The notes under the pieces were generated by a model. The model ran no database searches and was not told the origin of the DNA. It saw only the letters and a program-made list of their open reading frames with translations. Of a DNA stretch of 64,000 nucleotides, positions 44,655-53,989 are shown piece by piece. Position 1 is the first letter of the stretch. Every line of letters begins with the position of its first letter. Location: positions 579,001 through 643,000 of the forward strand of contig NZ_CP079724.1 of the NCBI RefSeq assembly GCF_019334565.1, in the 5' to 3' direction. The translations under genes were made by a program, and so were the position numbers. The stretch comes from Streptococcus oralis (GTDB lineage Bacteria; Bacillota; Bacilli; Lactobacillales; Streptococcaceae).

Positions 44655-46115
44655 ATGTATCCAGATGATAGTTTGACATTGCACACGGACTTGTACCAGA
44701 TTAACATGATGCAAGTTTACTTTGACCAAGGAATTCACAATAAAAAGGCGGTCTTTGAAGTTTATTTCCGTCAGCAACCTTTTCAGAACGGTTATGCAGT
44801 TTTTGCTGGTTTGGAAAGAATTGTACATTATCTTAAAGACTTGCGCTTTTCAGATAGCGATATTGCCTACTTGGAGTCGCTTGGCTATCATGGGGCATTC
44901 TTAGACTACCTCCGCAATCTCAAGTTGGAGTTGACGGTTCGTTCTGCCCAGGAAGGGGACTTGGTTTTTGCTAATGAGCCAATTGTTCAAGTTGAAGGCC
45001 CTCTAGCCCAATGCCAGTTGGTCGAAACGGCTCTCTTGAACATCGTTAACTTTCAAACCTTGATAGCGACCAAGGCAGCACGTATTCGTTCGGTTATCGA
45101 AGATGAACCCTTGATGGAGTTCGGGACACGTCGTGCACAAGAAATGGATGCAGCTATCTGGGGAACACGCGCAGCTGTGATTGGTGGCGCTAATGGAACC
45201 AGCAATGTGCGTGCCGGGAAGCTCTTTGGTATTCCAGTCTTGGGGACTCATGCCCATGCCTTGGTACAGGTTTATAGAAACGACTATGAAGCCTTCAAGG
45301 CCTATGCTTCAACCCATCGTGACTGTGTCTTTCTAGTAGATACTTATGATACGTTGCGTATCGGTGTGCCAGCTGCCATTCAGGTAGCGAGTGAGTTGGG
45401 TGATAAGATCAATTTTAAAGGCGTTCGTATCGACTCTGGGGATATTGCCTACATTTCCAAGAAAGTTCGCCAACAGTTAGATGAGGCTGGATATCCAGAT
45501 GCCAAAATTTACGCTTCCAATGACCTCGATGAAAATACCATCCTTAACCTCAAAATGCAACACGCTAAGATTGACGTTTGGGGGGTGGGTACCAAGCTGA
45601 TTACAGCCTATGATCAGCCAGCTCTTGGGGCAGTTTATAAGATTGTAGCTATCGAAGATGAGAATGGTCGTATGCGCAATACCATCAAACTGTCTAATAA
45701 TGCTGAAAAAGTATCGACCCCAGGTAAGAAGCAGGTATGGCGCATTACCAGCCGTGAAAAAGGCAAGTCAGAAGGGGACTACATTACTTATGATGGTGTG
45801 GATGTGAGTGACATGACAGAAATCAAGATGTTCCATCCGACTTATACCTACATCAAAAAGACCGTTCGTAATTTTGATGCCGTTCCTCTCTTGGTGGATA
45901 TTTTCAAAGAAGGAACATTAGTCTACAACCTGCCTAGTTTGACTGAGATTCAGGATTATGCCCGTAAGGAATTTGACAAGCTATGGGATGAATACAAGCG
46001 CGTGCTCAATCCGCAACATTACCCAGTAGATTTGGCCCGTGATATTTGGCAAGATAAGATGGACTTGATTGATAAGATGCGCAAAGAAGCCCTTGGTGAA
46101 GGAGAAGAAGAATGA
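44655..46115 (+). CDS. pncB: Nicotinate phosphoribosyltransferase
   Basis: 486 residues. The segment [21 protein letters not shown] and the catalytic-histidine region [20 protein letters not shown] plus [11 protein letters not shown] and [13 protein letters not shown] are characteristic. It converts nicotinate and PRPP to nicotinate mononucleotide with ATP, the salvage entry into NAD synthesis. It overlaps nadE by 4 nt. AGAAGGAA precedes the ATG. Confidence 0.95.
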   Translation: MYPDDSLTLHTDLYQINMMQVYFDQGIHNKKAVFEVYFRQQPFQNGYAVFAGLERIVHYLKDLRFSDSDIAYLESLGYHGAFLDYLRNLKLELTVRSAQEGDLVFANEPIVQVEGPLAQCQLVETALLNIVNFQTLIATKAARIRSVIEDEPLMEFGTRRAQEMDAAIWGTRAAVIGGANGTSNVRAGKLFGIPVLGTHAHALVQVYRNDYEAFKAYASTHRDCVFLVDTYDTLRIGVPAAIQVASELGDKINFKGVRIDSGDIAYISKKVRQQLDEAGYPDAKIYASNDLDENTILNLKMQHAKIDVWGVGTKLITAYDQPALGAVYKIVAIEDENGRMRNTIKLSNNAEKVSTPGKKQVWRITSREKGKSEGDYITYDGVDVSDMTEIKMFHPTYTYIKKTVRNFDAVPLLVDIFKEGTLVYNLPSLTEIQDYARKEFDKLWDEYKRVLNPQHYPVDLARDIWQDKMDLIDKMRKEALGEGEEE

Positions 46116-46936
46116 GTTTGCAAGAGACCATTATCCAGCAACTGGGCGTCAAACCAGTGATTGATGCCCAGGAAGAAATTCGTCGTTCCATTGACTTCTT
46201 AAAGAGATACTTGAAAAAACACCCCTTCCTTAAAACCTTTGTACTAGGGATTTCTGGAGGACAAGACTCAACCTTGGCAGGGCGCTTGGCGCAATTAGCT
46301 ATGGAAGAAATGCGAGCAGAGACAGGAGATGACAGCTACCAATTTATTGCTGTCCGCCTGCCATATGGCGTGCAAGCAGATGAGGCAGATGCTCAAAAAG
46401 CTCTTGCTTTCATCCAGCCAGATGTCAGTCTAGTTGTAAATATCAAGGAATCAGCTGATGCCATGACAGCTGCAGTTGAAGCGACAGGAAGTCCTGTTTC
46501 AGACTTTAACAAGGGCAATATTAAGGCTCGTAGTCGTATGATTGCCCAATATGCCCTTGCGGGTGCCCATAGCGGAGCGGTCATTGGAACAGACCATGCT
46601 GCGGAAAATATCACAGGCTTTTTTACCAAGTTTGGTGACGGTGGTGCAGACATTCTCCCACTTTATCGCCTCAATAAACGCCAAGGGAAACAACTCTTGA
46701 AGGAACTTGGTGCAGACCCAGCCCTTTATGAAAAGATCCCAACAGCAGATTTGGAAGAAGACAAACCTGGACTTGCAGACGAAGTAGCCTTGGGAGTCAC
46801 TTACAATGAAATTGATGACTACCTTGAAGGCAAAACCATCAGTCCAGAAGCCCAAGCAACTATCGAAAACTGGTGGCACAAAGGCCAACACAAACGCCAC
46901 CTACCAATCACCGTATTTGATGACTTTTGGGAGTAA
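46112..46936 (+). CDS. nadE: Ammonia-dependent NAD+ synthetase
   Basis: 274 residues, the short form without a glutaminase domain. P-loop [17 protein letters not shown], then [28 protein letters not shown]. It amidates nicotinate adenine dinucleotide using NH3, completing NAD synthesis begun by PncB. Its ATG overlaps the pncB stop (ATGA). The stop codon runs directly into the terminator-spacer array. Confidence 0.96.
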   Translation: MSLQETIIQQLGVKPVIDAQEEIRRSIDFLKRYLKKHPFLKTFVLGISGGQDSTLAGRLAQLAMEEMRAETGDDSYQFIAVRLPYGVQADEADAQKALAFIQPDVSLVVNIKESADAMTAAVEATGSPVSDFNKGNIKARSRMIAQYALAGAHSGAVIGTDHAAENITGFFTKFGDGGADILPLYRLNKRQGKQLLKELGADPALYEKIPTADLEEDKPGLADEVALGVTYNEIDDYLEGKTISPEAQATIENWWHKGQHKRHLPITVFDDFWE

Positions 46937-47426
46937 AAAGGTCCTGTGGACCTTTTTACCCTGAGCCTAGAAATGGGAAAGCGAAGAAGGTCCGGGGGAC
47001 CTTTTTAGCTTCTTGCCTTGAAACTCGAGAGCAAGAATAACCTCCAGTGGAGGTTTTTACCCTGAGCCTAGAAATGAGAAAGCGAAGAAGGTCCGGGGGA
47101 CCTTTTTAGCACGAGTCTAGAAACAGGAAAACGAGGCAGATTCGGTAACTCGTAGTGTTCGATTTTCCTTGTCTCACCCCCGCAACGATGACTAGGTTTG
47201 AAAAAGCTTGGTAAAGCGCATTTCAAACCAGACAGCGACTGCGTCAAGGGATTAGGTAAAACACTTGTTTCCTAGCTATTACTGAGTATAGTCTTTTTAC
47301 CCTGAGCCTAGAAATGAGAAAGCGAAGAAGGTCCGGGGGACCTTTTAAGCCCGAGTCTAGAAACGGGAAAACGAGGAAGGCCCGGGGGACTTTTTTAGCT
47401 TGAGCCTTAAGCTTAGAAAGCGAGGT
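46936..47426 (+). repeat. Terminator-spacer repeat array (~50-bp units)
   Basis: No gene; the space is filled by repeats. Six hairpins of the AAGGTCC-N3-GGACCTTTTT type start near 46936, 46986, 47038, 47087, 47327 and 47376. They are separated by ~29-nt spacers: ACCCTGAGCCTAGAAATGRG plus AAAGCGAAG at 46957, 47058 and 47298, and the sister form GAGTCTAGAAACRGGAAAAC plus GAGG at ~47110 and ~47350. The third hairpin is compensated (CCTCC/GGAGG). The last spacer ends GAAAGCGAGG and supplies the ribosome binding site for the next gene. A ~160-bp non-repeat segment interrupts the array (47137-47297). Confidence 0.85.
47137..47297 (+). other. Unexplained structured segment inside the repeat array
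   Basis: This part has no open frame of note and differs in composition from the flanking repeats. GGTTTGAAA (47195-47203) can pair with TTTCAAACC (47221-47229), enclosing AAGCTTGGTAAAGCGC. It also has CGACTGCGTCAAGG and TGTTTCCTAGCTATTACTGA. It is somewhat reminiscent of pneumococcal BOX-type elements (hairpins, ACTGAGTATAG end) but does not match their consensus as remembered. Confidence 0.4.
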
Positions 47427-47432
47427 AACGTT

Positions 47433-47984
47433 ATGAAAGCAATCGGTACGCAAATATTACAGACAGAACGTTTGATTTTGAGAAGATTTGTGGAGAGTGA
47501 TGCGGAAGCCATGTTTCAAAATTGGGCTTCGTCTGCTGAGAATCTGGCCTATGTCACCTGGGATCCTCATCCTGATGTTGAGGTGACTCGGAACTCGATT
47601 CAAAATTGGGTTGCATCCTATACTAATCCCAACTATTACAAATGGGCCATTTGTCTCAAAGAGAACCCAGAGCATGTGATAGGAGATATCAGCATCATTG
47701 AAATGCACGAGGAAGATTTAAGTTGTGAAATTGGGTATGTTTTAGGAAAAAACTTTTGGGGCCGAGGTATGATGACAGAGGCCTTGAAAGCTGTGTTAGA
47801 TTTTTGTTTTACTCAAGCAGGCTTTCAAAAAGTCAGAGCTCGTTACGCTAGTCTCAATCTAGCTTCAGGCCGTGTTATGGAAAAAGCGGGAATGTCTTAT
47901 CTAAAAACCATTGCCAATGGTGTGGAGAGAAAAGACTACGTTGCGGACCTTATTTATTACCAGATAAGTAGGGAGGACAGGTGA
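47433..47984 (+). CDS. RimJ/RimL-type GNAT acetyltransferase
   Basis: 183 residues from the ATG at 47433, with CGAGG upstream from the last repeat spacer; the frame extends to 47400 only through repeat sequence. The start TERLILRRFVESDAEAMFQNW and motif A YVLGKNFWGRGMMTEALKAV are typical of the RimJ/RimL ribosomal-protein or small-molecule acetyltransferases. Substrate unknown. Followed by a terminator. Confidence 0.82.
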   Translation: MKAIGTQILQTERLILRRFVESDAEAMFQNWASSAENLAYVTWDPHPDVEVTRNSIQNWVASYTNPNYYKWAICLKENPEHVIGDISIIEMHEEDLSCEIGYVLGKNFWGRGMMTEALKAVLDFCFTQAGFQKVRARYASLNLASGRVMEKAGMSYLKTIANGVERKDYVADLIYYQISREDR

Positions 47985-48006
47985 TTCTCTTTTCTGTTTC
48001 TACCAA

Positions 48007-48032
48007 AGTCAGACCTTGTCTGGCTTTTTTTG
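48007..48032 (+). terminator. Terminator after GNAT gene
   Basis: AGTCAGAC-CTT-GTCTGGCT followed by TTTTTT. Confidence 0.8.
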
Positions 48033-48147
48033 TGCCAGATTTCTAAATAAGCTGATTAAATTCCTATTTTTCCCTATCATTGTCCCTGTTTTTTCTGGAG
48101 TTTTGGGGATATAATAGACCTATCAAATCAAAGAATGGAGGAAGGCA

Positions 48148-48858
48148 ATGGACAATGTAATCTTTTTTATTAGTGTTTTTCTTGCTGGAATTCTTTCCTT
48201 CTTTTCTCCTTGTATTTTACCCTTGTTGCCAGTCTATGCAGGAGTCTTATTGGATGATAAGAATGATGCTCAGGCTTCTAGCGGAAAATTTTCAATCTCA
48301 GTTGTAAGTTTATTGCGAACTCTGGCCTTTATAGCGGGGATTTCCTTTGTTTTTATCTTACTGGGTTATGGAGCTGGTTTTTTAGGCAATTTGCTGTATG
48401 CTTCTTGGTTTCAGTATGTGACGGGTGCGATTATCATTCTCTTGGGCTTGCACCAGATGGAAGTCTTACATTTGCAGGGACTCTACAAGGAAAGAAGGCT
48501 ACAATTAAAGAGACAAGGGCAAAAGGGTAACGGCTATAGTCAGGCATTTTTACTGGGGTTAACCTTTAGTTTTGCTTGGACGCCATGTGTGGGGCCGGTT
48601 CTGGGGTCTGTTTTGGCCTTGGCGGCTTCAGGTGGTTCAGGAGCTTGGCAGGGTGCTGGTCTCATGTTGATTTACACGCTGGGTTTGGCGCTACCATTTT
48701 TGGTTCTAGCTCTTGCTTCCAGCTATGTTTTGAAACATTTCCGAAAACTCCATCCTTATCTCGGAACCTTCAAAAAAGTGGGTGGTTTTCTCATTATCGT
48801 GATGGGAATCTTGGTGCTTTTGGGAAATGCTTCCATTTTGACTACATTATTTGAATAG
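48148..48858 (+). CDS. ccdA: CcdA-type thiol-disulfide membrane transporter
   Basis: 236 residues, six membrane helices. Two proline-flanked cysteines, in FSPCILPLLPVYAG and FAWTPCVGPVLGS, are the redox pair that moves electrons from cytoplasmic thioredoxin to the outside. With the following thioredoxin-like lipoprotein and MsrAB it forms the pneumococcal extracytoplasmic methionine-sulfoxide repair pathway. GGAGGAA precedes the ATG. Confidence 0.92.
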   Translation: MDNVIFFISVFLAGILSFFSPCILPLLPVYAGVLLDDKNDAQASSGKFSISVVSLLRTLAFIAGISFVFILLGYGAGFLGNLLYASWFQYVTGAIIILLGLHQMEVLHLQGLYKERRLQLKRQGQKGNGYSQAFLLGLTFSFAWTPCVGPVLGSVLALAASGGSGAWQGAGLMLIYTLGLALPFLVLALASSYVLKHFRKLHPYLGTFKKVGGFLIIVMGILVLLGNASILTTLFE

Positions 48859-48871
48859 AGAGGAAAAAGAA

Positions 48872-49435
48872 ATGAAAAAATGGCAAACATGTCTCCTTGG
48901 AGTAGGCTCAATTTGTTGCTTGGCAGCCTGTTCGGCTAAAAACATGTCAGACGAGTCTACTATGAGGGAGCAATCCAAAACAGAACAAGTTAGTTCGAAA
49001 ACTGCGACTAAAGGTCAGGAAGTCGCTGATTTTGAACTGACAGGTGTAGATGGCAAGACCTATCGTTTGTCTGATTACAAGGGCAAGAAAGTCTATCTCA
49101 AATTTTGGGCTTCTTGGTGTTCCATCTGTCTAGCCAGCCTTCCAGATACGGATGAAATTGCTAAAGAAGCTGGTGATGACTATGTGGTCTTGACAGTGGT
49201 GTCTCCTGGACACAAGGGGGAACAAGCAGAAGCGGACTTTAAGAATTGGTACAAGGGCTTGGATTATAAAAATTTTCCAGTTTTAATTGATCCATCAGGT
49301 AAACTCTTGGAAAGTTATGGTGTCCGTTCTTATCCGACTCAAGCCTTTATAGACAAGGAAGGCAAGCTGGTCAAAACGCAACCAGGTTTTATGGATAAGG
49401 ATATGATTTTAAAAGAATTGAAAGAAATGGGGTAG
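48872..49435 (+). CDS. etrx1: Extracytoplasmic thioredoxin-like lipoprotein (Etrx1/TlpA-like)
   Basis: 187 residues from the ATG at 48872, with GAGAGGAAA upstream. The signal peptide ends in the lipobox LAACSAK (Cys at about 20). The mature part is a TlpA/AhpC-TSA thioredoxin fold with the active site WASWCSICLAS (CSIC). It takes electrons from CcdA and reduces MsrAB, as shown for pneumococcal Etrx1. Its gene lies 13 nt after ccdA and 9 nt before msrAB. Confidence 0.9.
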   Translation: MKKWQTCLLGVGSICCLAACSAKNMSDESTMREQSKTEQVSSKTATKGQEVADFELTGVDGKTYRLSDYKGKKVYLKFWASWCSICLASLPDTDEIAKEAGDDYVVLTVVSPGHKGEQAEADFKNWYKGLDYKNFPVLIDPSGKLLESYGVRSYPTQAFIDKEGKLVKTQPGFMDKDMILKELKEMG

Positions 49436-49444
49436 AGAAAGGCT

Positions 49445-50557
49445 ATGAATGATAAAGTAAAACTTTTTGTCTTGGCAGGGGTCATTCTCCTAGCCCTAAC
49501 CGGTTTCTATTTTCTATTGATGCGAAATGCAGGGCAGACAGATAGCTCGCAAATTGAGAAAGCATCAGTTAGCCAAGGAGGAAAAACAGTGAAAAAAACA
49601 GAAGTGAGTAAAGACGCAGACTTGCACGAAATTTATCTAGCTGGGGGATGTTTCTGGGGAGTGGAGGAATACTTCTCACGCGTTCCCGGAGTGACAGATG
49701 CCGTTTCTGGCTATGCAAACGGTAGAGGGGAAACAACCAAGTACGAATTGATTAATCAAACAGGCCATGCAGAGACTGTCCATATCACCTATGATGCCAA
49801 TCAAATTTCCCTCAAGGAAATTCTGCTTCATTACTTCCGCATCATTAATCCAACCAGCAAAAATAAACAAGGAAATGATGTGGGGACTCAGTATCGTACC
49901 GGCGTATATTACACAGATGACAAGGATTTGGAACTAATCAACCAAGTCTTTGATGAAGTTGCTAAGAAATACGACCAACCTCTGGCAGTTGAAAAGGAAA
50001 ATTTGAAGAATTTTGTGGTGGCGGAGGATTATCACCAAGACTACCTCAAGAAAAATCCAAATGGCTACTGTCATATCAATGTTAATCAGGCTGCCTATCC
50101 CGTCATTGATGCTAGCAAATATCCTAAACCAAGTGATGAGGAATTGAAAAAGACCTTGTCGCCTGAGGAGTATGCCGTTACCCAGAAAAATCAAACAGAA
50201 CGAGCTTTTTCAAACCGTTACTGGGATAAATTTGAATCTGGTATCTATGTGGATGTGGCAACTGGCGAACCTCTCTTTTCATCAAAGGACAAGTTTGAGT
50301 CTGGTTGTGGCTGGCCTAGTTTCACCCAACCAATTAGTCCAGATGTTGTCACCTACAAGGAAGATAAGTCCTACAATATGACGCGTATGGAAGTGAGAAG
50401 CCGAGTTGGAGATTCTCACCTTGGCCATGTCTTTACAGATGGGCCTCAGGACAAGGGTGGCTTGCGCTACTGTATCAATAGTCTTTCTATCCGATTTATT
50501 CCCAAAGACCAAATGGAAGAAAAAGGCTATGCCTATTTACTAGATTATGTCGATTAA
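49445..50557 (+). CDS. msrAB: Membrane-anchored methionine sulfoxide reductase MsrAB
   Basis: 370 residues. An N-terminal anchor helix (~7-25) is followed by MsrA ([13 protein letters not shown] with the catalytic Cys, residues ~65-215) and MsrB (~235-365; SGCGWPSF and the catalytic Cys in [11 protein letters not shown]). The fused enzyme reduces both S- and R-methionine sulfoxide in surface proteins, using electrons from CcdA through Etrx1. Third gene of the operon. Confidence 0.95.
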   Translation: MNDKVKLFVLAGVILLALTGFYFLLMRNAGQTDSSQIEKASVSQGGKTVKKTEVSKDADLHEIYLAGGCFWGVEEYFSRVPGVTDAVSGYANGRGETTKYELINQTGHAETVHITYDANQISLKEILLHYFRIINPTSKNKQGNDVGTQYRTGVYYTDDKDLELINQVFDEVAKKYDQPLAVEKENLKNFVVAEDYHQDYLKKNPNGYCHINVNQAAYPVIDASKYPKPSDEELKKTLSPEEYAVTQKNQTERAFSNRYWDKFESGIYVDVATGEPLFSSKDKFESGCGWPSFTQPISPDVVTYKEDKSYNMTRMEVRSRVGDSHLGHVFTDGPQDKGGLRYCINSLSIRFIPKDQMEEKGYAYLLDYVD

Positions 50558-50627
50558 GAAGTCTTTCCTAAGCAGTTAGTGGAGAATTTTGCTATACTGA
50601 TACTAGTAAGTGGTAAAGGAGCAGAGC

Positions 50628-51365
50628 ATGACCTACACAATCTTAATCGTAGAAGATGAGTATCTGGTAAGACAAGGCTTGACCAAGTTGGTCAATGTGG
50701 CAGCCTACGATATGGAAATCATCGGTCAGGCTGAAAATGGAAGACAGGCTTGGGACTTGATTCAAAAGCAGGTGCCAGATATCATTTTAACTGATATCAA
50801 TATGCCTCAGCTAAATGGCATCCAGTTGGCCAGTCTGGTCCGAGAAACCTATCCTCAGGTGCATCTGGTATTTTTGACGGGTTACGATGATTTTGATTAT
50901 GCCTTGTCTGCTGTCAAACTCGGTGTAGATGATTACCTGCTCAAACCCTTTTCTCGTCAGGATATTGAGGAAATGTTGGGGAAAATCAAGCAAAAACTAG
51001 ACAAGGAAGAAAAAGAAGAGCAGTTACAAGATTTATTAACCGATAAGTTTGAGGGAAATATTGCTCAGAAAATCCAGTCCCATCTAGCTGACAGTCAGTT
51101 TAGTTTGAAGTCTTTGGCCAGTGACTTGGGCTTTAGTCCGACTTATTTGAGTTCCTTGATTAAGAAAGAGTTGGGCCTGCCTTTTCAGGATTACCTGGTG
51201 AGAGAGCGTGTCAAACAGGCCAAGCTCTTGCTTCTGACTACGGATTTAAAGATTTATGAGATAGCCGAAAAGGTTGGTTTTGAAGATATGAACTATTTTA
51301 CCCAACGTTTTAAACAGATTGCAGGTGTGACACCTCGTCAGTTTAAGAAAGGGGAAGGCCGATGA
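50628..51365 (+). CDS. Response regulator, AraC type (TCS09 RR09-like)
   Basis: 245 residues from the ATG at 50628; AAAGGAGC lies upstream, and the GTG at 50610 is less likely. Receiver domain with phospho-acceptor Asp56 (ILTDINMPQLNG) and Lys in LLKPFS; C-terminal AraC helix-turn-helix pair (~145-242, LASDLGFSPTYLSSLIKKE and IAEKVGFEDMNYFTQRFKQ). It matches pneumococcal RR09, a regulator tied to nutrition and virulence. It overlaps the kinase gene by 4 nt. An extended -10 TGCTATACT precedes the gene. Confidence 0.9.
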   Translation: MTYTILIVEDEYLVRQGLTKLVNVAAYDMEIIGQAENGRQAWDLIQKQVPDIILTDINMPQLNGIQLASLVRETYPQVHLVFLTGYDDFDYALSAVKLGVDDYLLKPFSRQDIEEMLGKIKQKLDKEEKEEQLQDLLTDKFEGNIAQKIQSHLADSQFSLKSLASDLGFSPTYLSSLIKKELGLPFQDYLVRERVKQAKLLLLTTDLKIYEIAEKVGFEDMNYFTQRFKQIAGVTPRQFKKGEGR

Positions 51366-53053
51366 AGCGTTCTTCTCTCTTAGTCAGAATGGTTATTTCC
51401 ATCTTTCTGGTCTTTCTCATTCTACTAGCTGTTGTTGGGACTTTCTACTATCAATCTAGTTCATCAGCCATTGAGGCCACTATTGAGGGTAATAGCCAAA
51501 CGACCATTAGCCAAACTAGCCACTTTATTCATTCTTATATCAAAAAATTAGAAACCACCTCTACCAGTTTGACCCAGCAGGCAGATGTCTTAGCCTATGC
51601 TGAGAATCCTAACCAAGTCCAAGCCAAGGGAATCAGAGATCTGTTTTTGACTATCTTAAAGGCAGACCAGGACTTGAAAACGGTGGTACTGGTCACCAAA
51701 TCCGGTCAGGTTATTTCTACAGATGATAGTGTGCAGATGAAAACTTCCTCAGATATGATGGCTGAGGATTGGTACCAAAAGGCTATTCATCAGGGAGCTA
51801 AGCCAGTTTTAACCCCAGCTCGTAAATCAGATAGTCAATGGGTCATTTCTGTCACTCAGGAACTTGTCGATACAAAGGGGGCCAATCTTGGCGTGCTTCG
51901 ATTAGACATTTCCTACGAAACTCTGGAAGCCTATCTCAACCAGCTCCAGTTGGGCCAGCAGGGCTTTGCCTTTATCATCAATGAAAACCATGAATTTGTC
52001 TACCATCCTAAACGTACTGTCTATAGCTCAGCGAGTGAAATGGAGGCCATGAAACCCTACATCGAGACGGGGCAGGGATATACGCTGTATCACCAATCCT
52101 ACGTCAGTCAGGAAAAGATTGCAGGTACTGATTGGACGGTTATAGGTGTGTCTTCGCTGGAGAAGTTAGACCAGGTTCGGAGTCAGCTCTTGTGGACCTT
52201 GCTTGCTGCTAGTGCCTTATCTCTTCTTGCCTGTCTCTGCTTGGTGTGGTTCAGTCTCAAACGCTGGATTGCCCCTTTGAAGGATCTGAGAGAAACCATG
52301 CTGGAAATTGCTTCTGGTACACAAAATCTTCGAGCCAAAGAAGCTGGCGCCTATGAACTGAGAGAAGTGACTCGCCAGTTTAATGCCATGCTGGATCAGA
52401 TTGATCAGTTGATGGCAGATGTGCGCAGGCAGGAAGAAGCAACCCGGCAGTATGAACTTCAAGCACTGTCGAGCCAGATTAACCCCCATTTCCTCTATAA
52501 TACTTTGGACACTATCATCTGGATGGCTGAATTTCAGGATAGTCAGCGAGTGGTTCAGGTGACCAAGTCTTTGGCAACCTATTTCCGCTTGGCGCTCAAT
52601 CAAGGCAAGGATTTGATTTCTCTTTCTGATGAAATCAATCATGTCCGCCAGTATCTCTTTATCCAGAAACAACGCTATGGTGATAAGCTGGAGTATGAGA
52701 TTGATGAAGATCCTGCTTTTGGTAACCTAGTCTTGCCCAAGCTGGTGTTACAACCTCTTGTAGAAAATGCTCTTTACCATGGTATTAAGGAGAAGGAAGG
52801 TCAGGGCCATATTAAAGTCTCTGTTCAGAAAAAGGATACAGGGCTTGTCATCCGCATTGAGGATGATGGTGTTGGTTTCCAAGCTACTAGCGATAGTAGT
52901 CAAAGTCAGCTCAAACGTGGAGGAGTTGGTTTGCAAAACGTTGATCAACGCCTCAAACTTCATTTTGGAGACAATTACCAGATGAAGATCAATTCTGTAC
53001 CTTCAAAAGGGACGACGGTTGAAATATACATTAATAAAATAGAAATAAGTTAG
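51362..53053 (+). CDS. Sensor histidine kinase, YesM type (TCS09 HK09-like)
   Basis: 563 residues. Membrane helices at about 9-30 and 278-300 bracket an extracellular dCACHE sensor; HAMP follows (~300-355). The phospho-acceptor is His376 in SSQINPHFLYNTLD, the His_kinase signature that pairs with AraC-type regulators. The ATPase domain shows VENALYHGIK (N box) and IRIEDDGVGF. Small carbohydrates or other nutrients are likely signals; none is known with certainty. ATGA overlap with the regulator gene. Confidence 0.9.
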   Translation: MKRSSLLVRMVISIFLVFLILLAVVGTFYYQSSSSAIEATIEGNSQTTISQTSHFIHSYIKKLETTSTSLTQQADVLAYAENPNQVQAKGIRDLFLTILKADQDLKTVVLVTKSGQVISTDDSVQMKTSSDMMAEDWYQKAIHQGAKPVLTPARKSDSQWVISVTQELVDTKGANLGVLRLDISYETLEAYLNQLQLGQQGFAFIINENHEFVYHPKRTVYSSASEMEAMKPYIETGQGYTLYHQSYVSQEKIAGTDWTVIGVSSLEKLDQVRSQLLWTLLAASALSLLACLCLVWFSLKRWIAPLKDLRETMLEIASGTQNLRAKEAGAYELREVTRQFNAMLDQIDQLMADVRRQEEATRQYELQALSSQINPHFLYNTLDTIIWMAEFQDSQRVVQVTKSLATYFRLALNQGKDLISLSDEINHVRQYLFIQKQRYGDKLEYEIDEDPAFGNLVLPKLVLQPLVENALYHGIKEKEGQGHIKVSVQKKDTGLVIRIEDDGVGFQATSDSSQSQLKRGGVGLQNVDQRLKLHFGDNYQMKINSVPSKGTTVEIYINKIEIS

Positions 53054-53080
53054 CTCCCAGTCAATTCTGGGAGTTTTACT
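53054..53080 (+). terminator. Terminator after TCS09
   Basis: CTCCCAG-TCAATT-CTGGGAG followed by TTTT. Confidence 0.8.
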
Positions 53081-53162
53081 TTTAAAAATCAGAATGATTA
53101 GTTGTCCTTGATAAAATCAGTAAAAAAAGATATGATAGATAGTGATAAAAGAGGTATCAAGT

Positions 53163-53726
53163 ATGAAGGAAAAAGACATTCAAAGAGCAACAAGCCAGAT
53201 TGTAGAAGATGTAATAGAAAAGGCTAATTTGAAGCAAGGAGCCATCTTTGTTTTGGGTCTTTCTTCTAGTGAGGTGATAGGTGGTCAGATTGGCAAGGAA
53301 TCCAGTCAAGAAATTGGGGAAATCATTGTGAAGACCATCCTAGATATCCTAGAGGGAAAAGGAATTCATCTAGCTGTTCAAGGTTGTGAACATGTCAATC
53401 GAGCCCTCGTCGTTGAACGTCAGGTGGCAGAGCAGTTTGGTCTTGAAATCGTCAGTGTCCTTCCTACACTTCATGCAGGAGGTTCGGGTCAGTTGGCAGC
53501 CTTCAAGTTTATGCGGGATCCAGTTGAGGTTGAATTTATCAAGGCCCATGCTGGATTGGATATCGGAGATACTGCGATTGGCATGCATGTCAAGCATGTT
53601 CAGGTTCCGATTCGCCCTCTTTTGAGGGAAATTGGGCATGCCCATGTAACGGCTCTAGCTAGTCGTCCCAAACTAATCGGAGGTGCGCGTGCGCAGTATC
53701 CACAAGATTCTATCAGAAAGTCGTGA
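53163..53726 (+). CDS. UPF0340 / TIGR01440 family protein
   Basis: 187 residues from the ATG at 53163 (AGAGGT upstream; the GTG at 53142 is less likely). The conserved [20 protein letters not shown] and [16 protein letters not shown], and [19 protein letters not shown], identify the YwlG-like UPF0340 family. No enzymatic function is established. A long hairpin follows the gene. Confidence 0.85.
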   Translation: MKEKDIQRATSQIVEDVIEKANLKQGAIFVLGLSSSEVIGGQIGKESSQEIGEIIVKTILDILEGKGIHLAVQGCEHVNRALVVERQVAEQFGLEIVSVLPTLHAGGSGQLAAFKFMRDPVEVEFIKAHAGLDIGDTAIGMHVKHVQVPIRPLLREIGHAHVTALASRPKLIGGARAQYPQDSIRKS

Positions 53727-53757
53727 AATTATTCTGTAGTAAAAGAAGAAAAGCAAA

Positions 53758-53807
53758 AGACAGAGGAAACAATGGTATAGATACCATGACTTCCTCTGTT
53801 CTTTTTG
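53758..53807 (+). terminator. Terminator after UPF0340 gene
   Basis: GACAGAGGAA ... TTCCTCTGTTC with an inner ATGGTAT-AG-ATACCAT helix; followed by CTTTTTG. Confidence 0.85.
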
Positions 53808-53974
53808 TTGGATTTTTGTTGTAAAGTGCTCCAAATAAGACCAGTTTTTACAAGAAGAAGGGACGCCATCTGATGGAAAATTGCCAAAAGTAGAAAAAGT
53901 AAGGTAGAGAATTTTTTTCGTTATGTAAATCAGTCAACAAAGCTGGATTTAGCTGTTCTAGGTCGGCTTTTTTG

Positions 53975-53983
53975 TGCTATACT
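53975..53983 (+). promoter_or_regulatory. pabB promoter -10, apparently leaderless
   Basis: Extended -10 TGC-TATACT (hexamer 53978-53983), six bases before the ATG at 53990. No clear -35 and no ribosome binding site. Confidence 0.5.
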
Positions 53984-53989
53984 TAAGAT

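Noticed and set aside
47137-47297. BOX element
   Set aside because: Only a loose resemblance; the conserved boxA and boxC sequences, as remembered, are not found. Kept as an unexplained segment.
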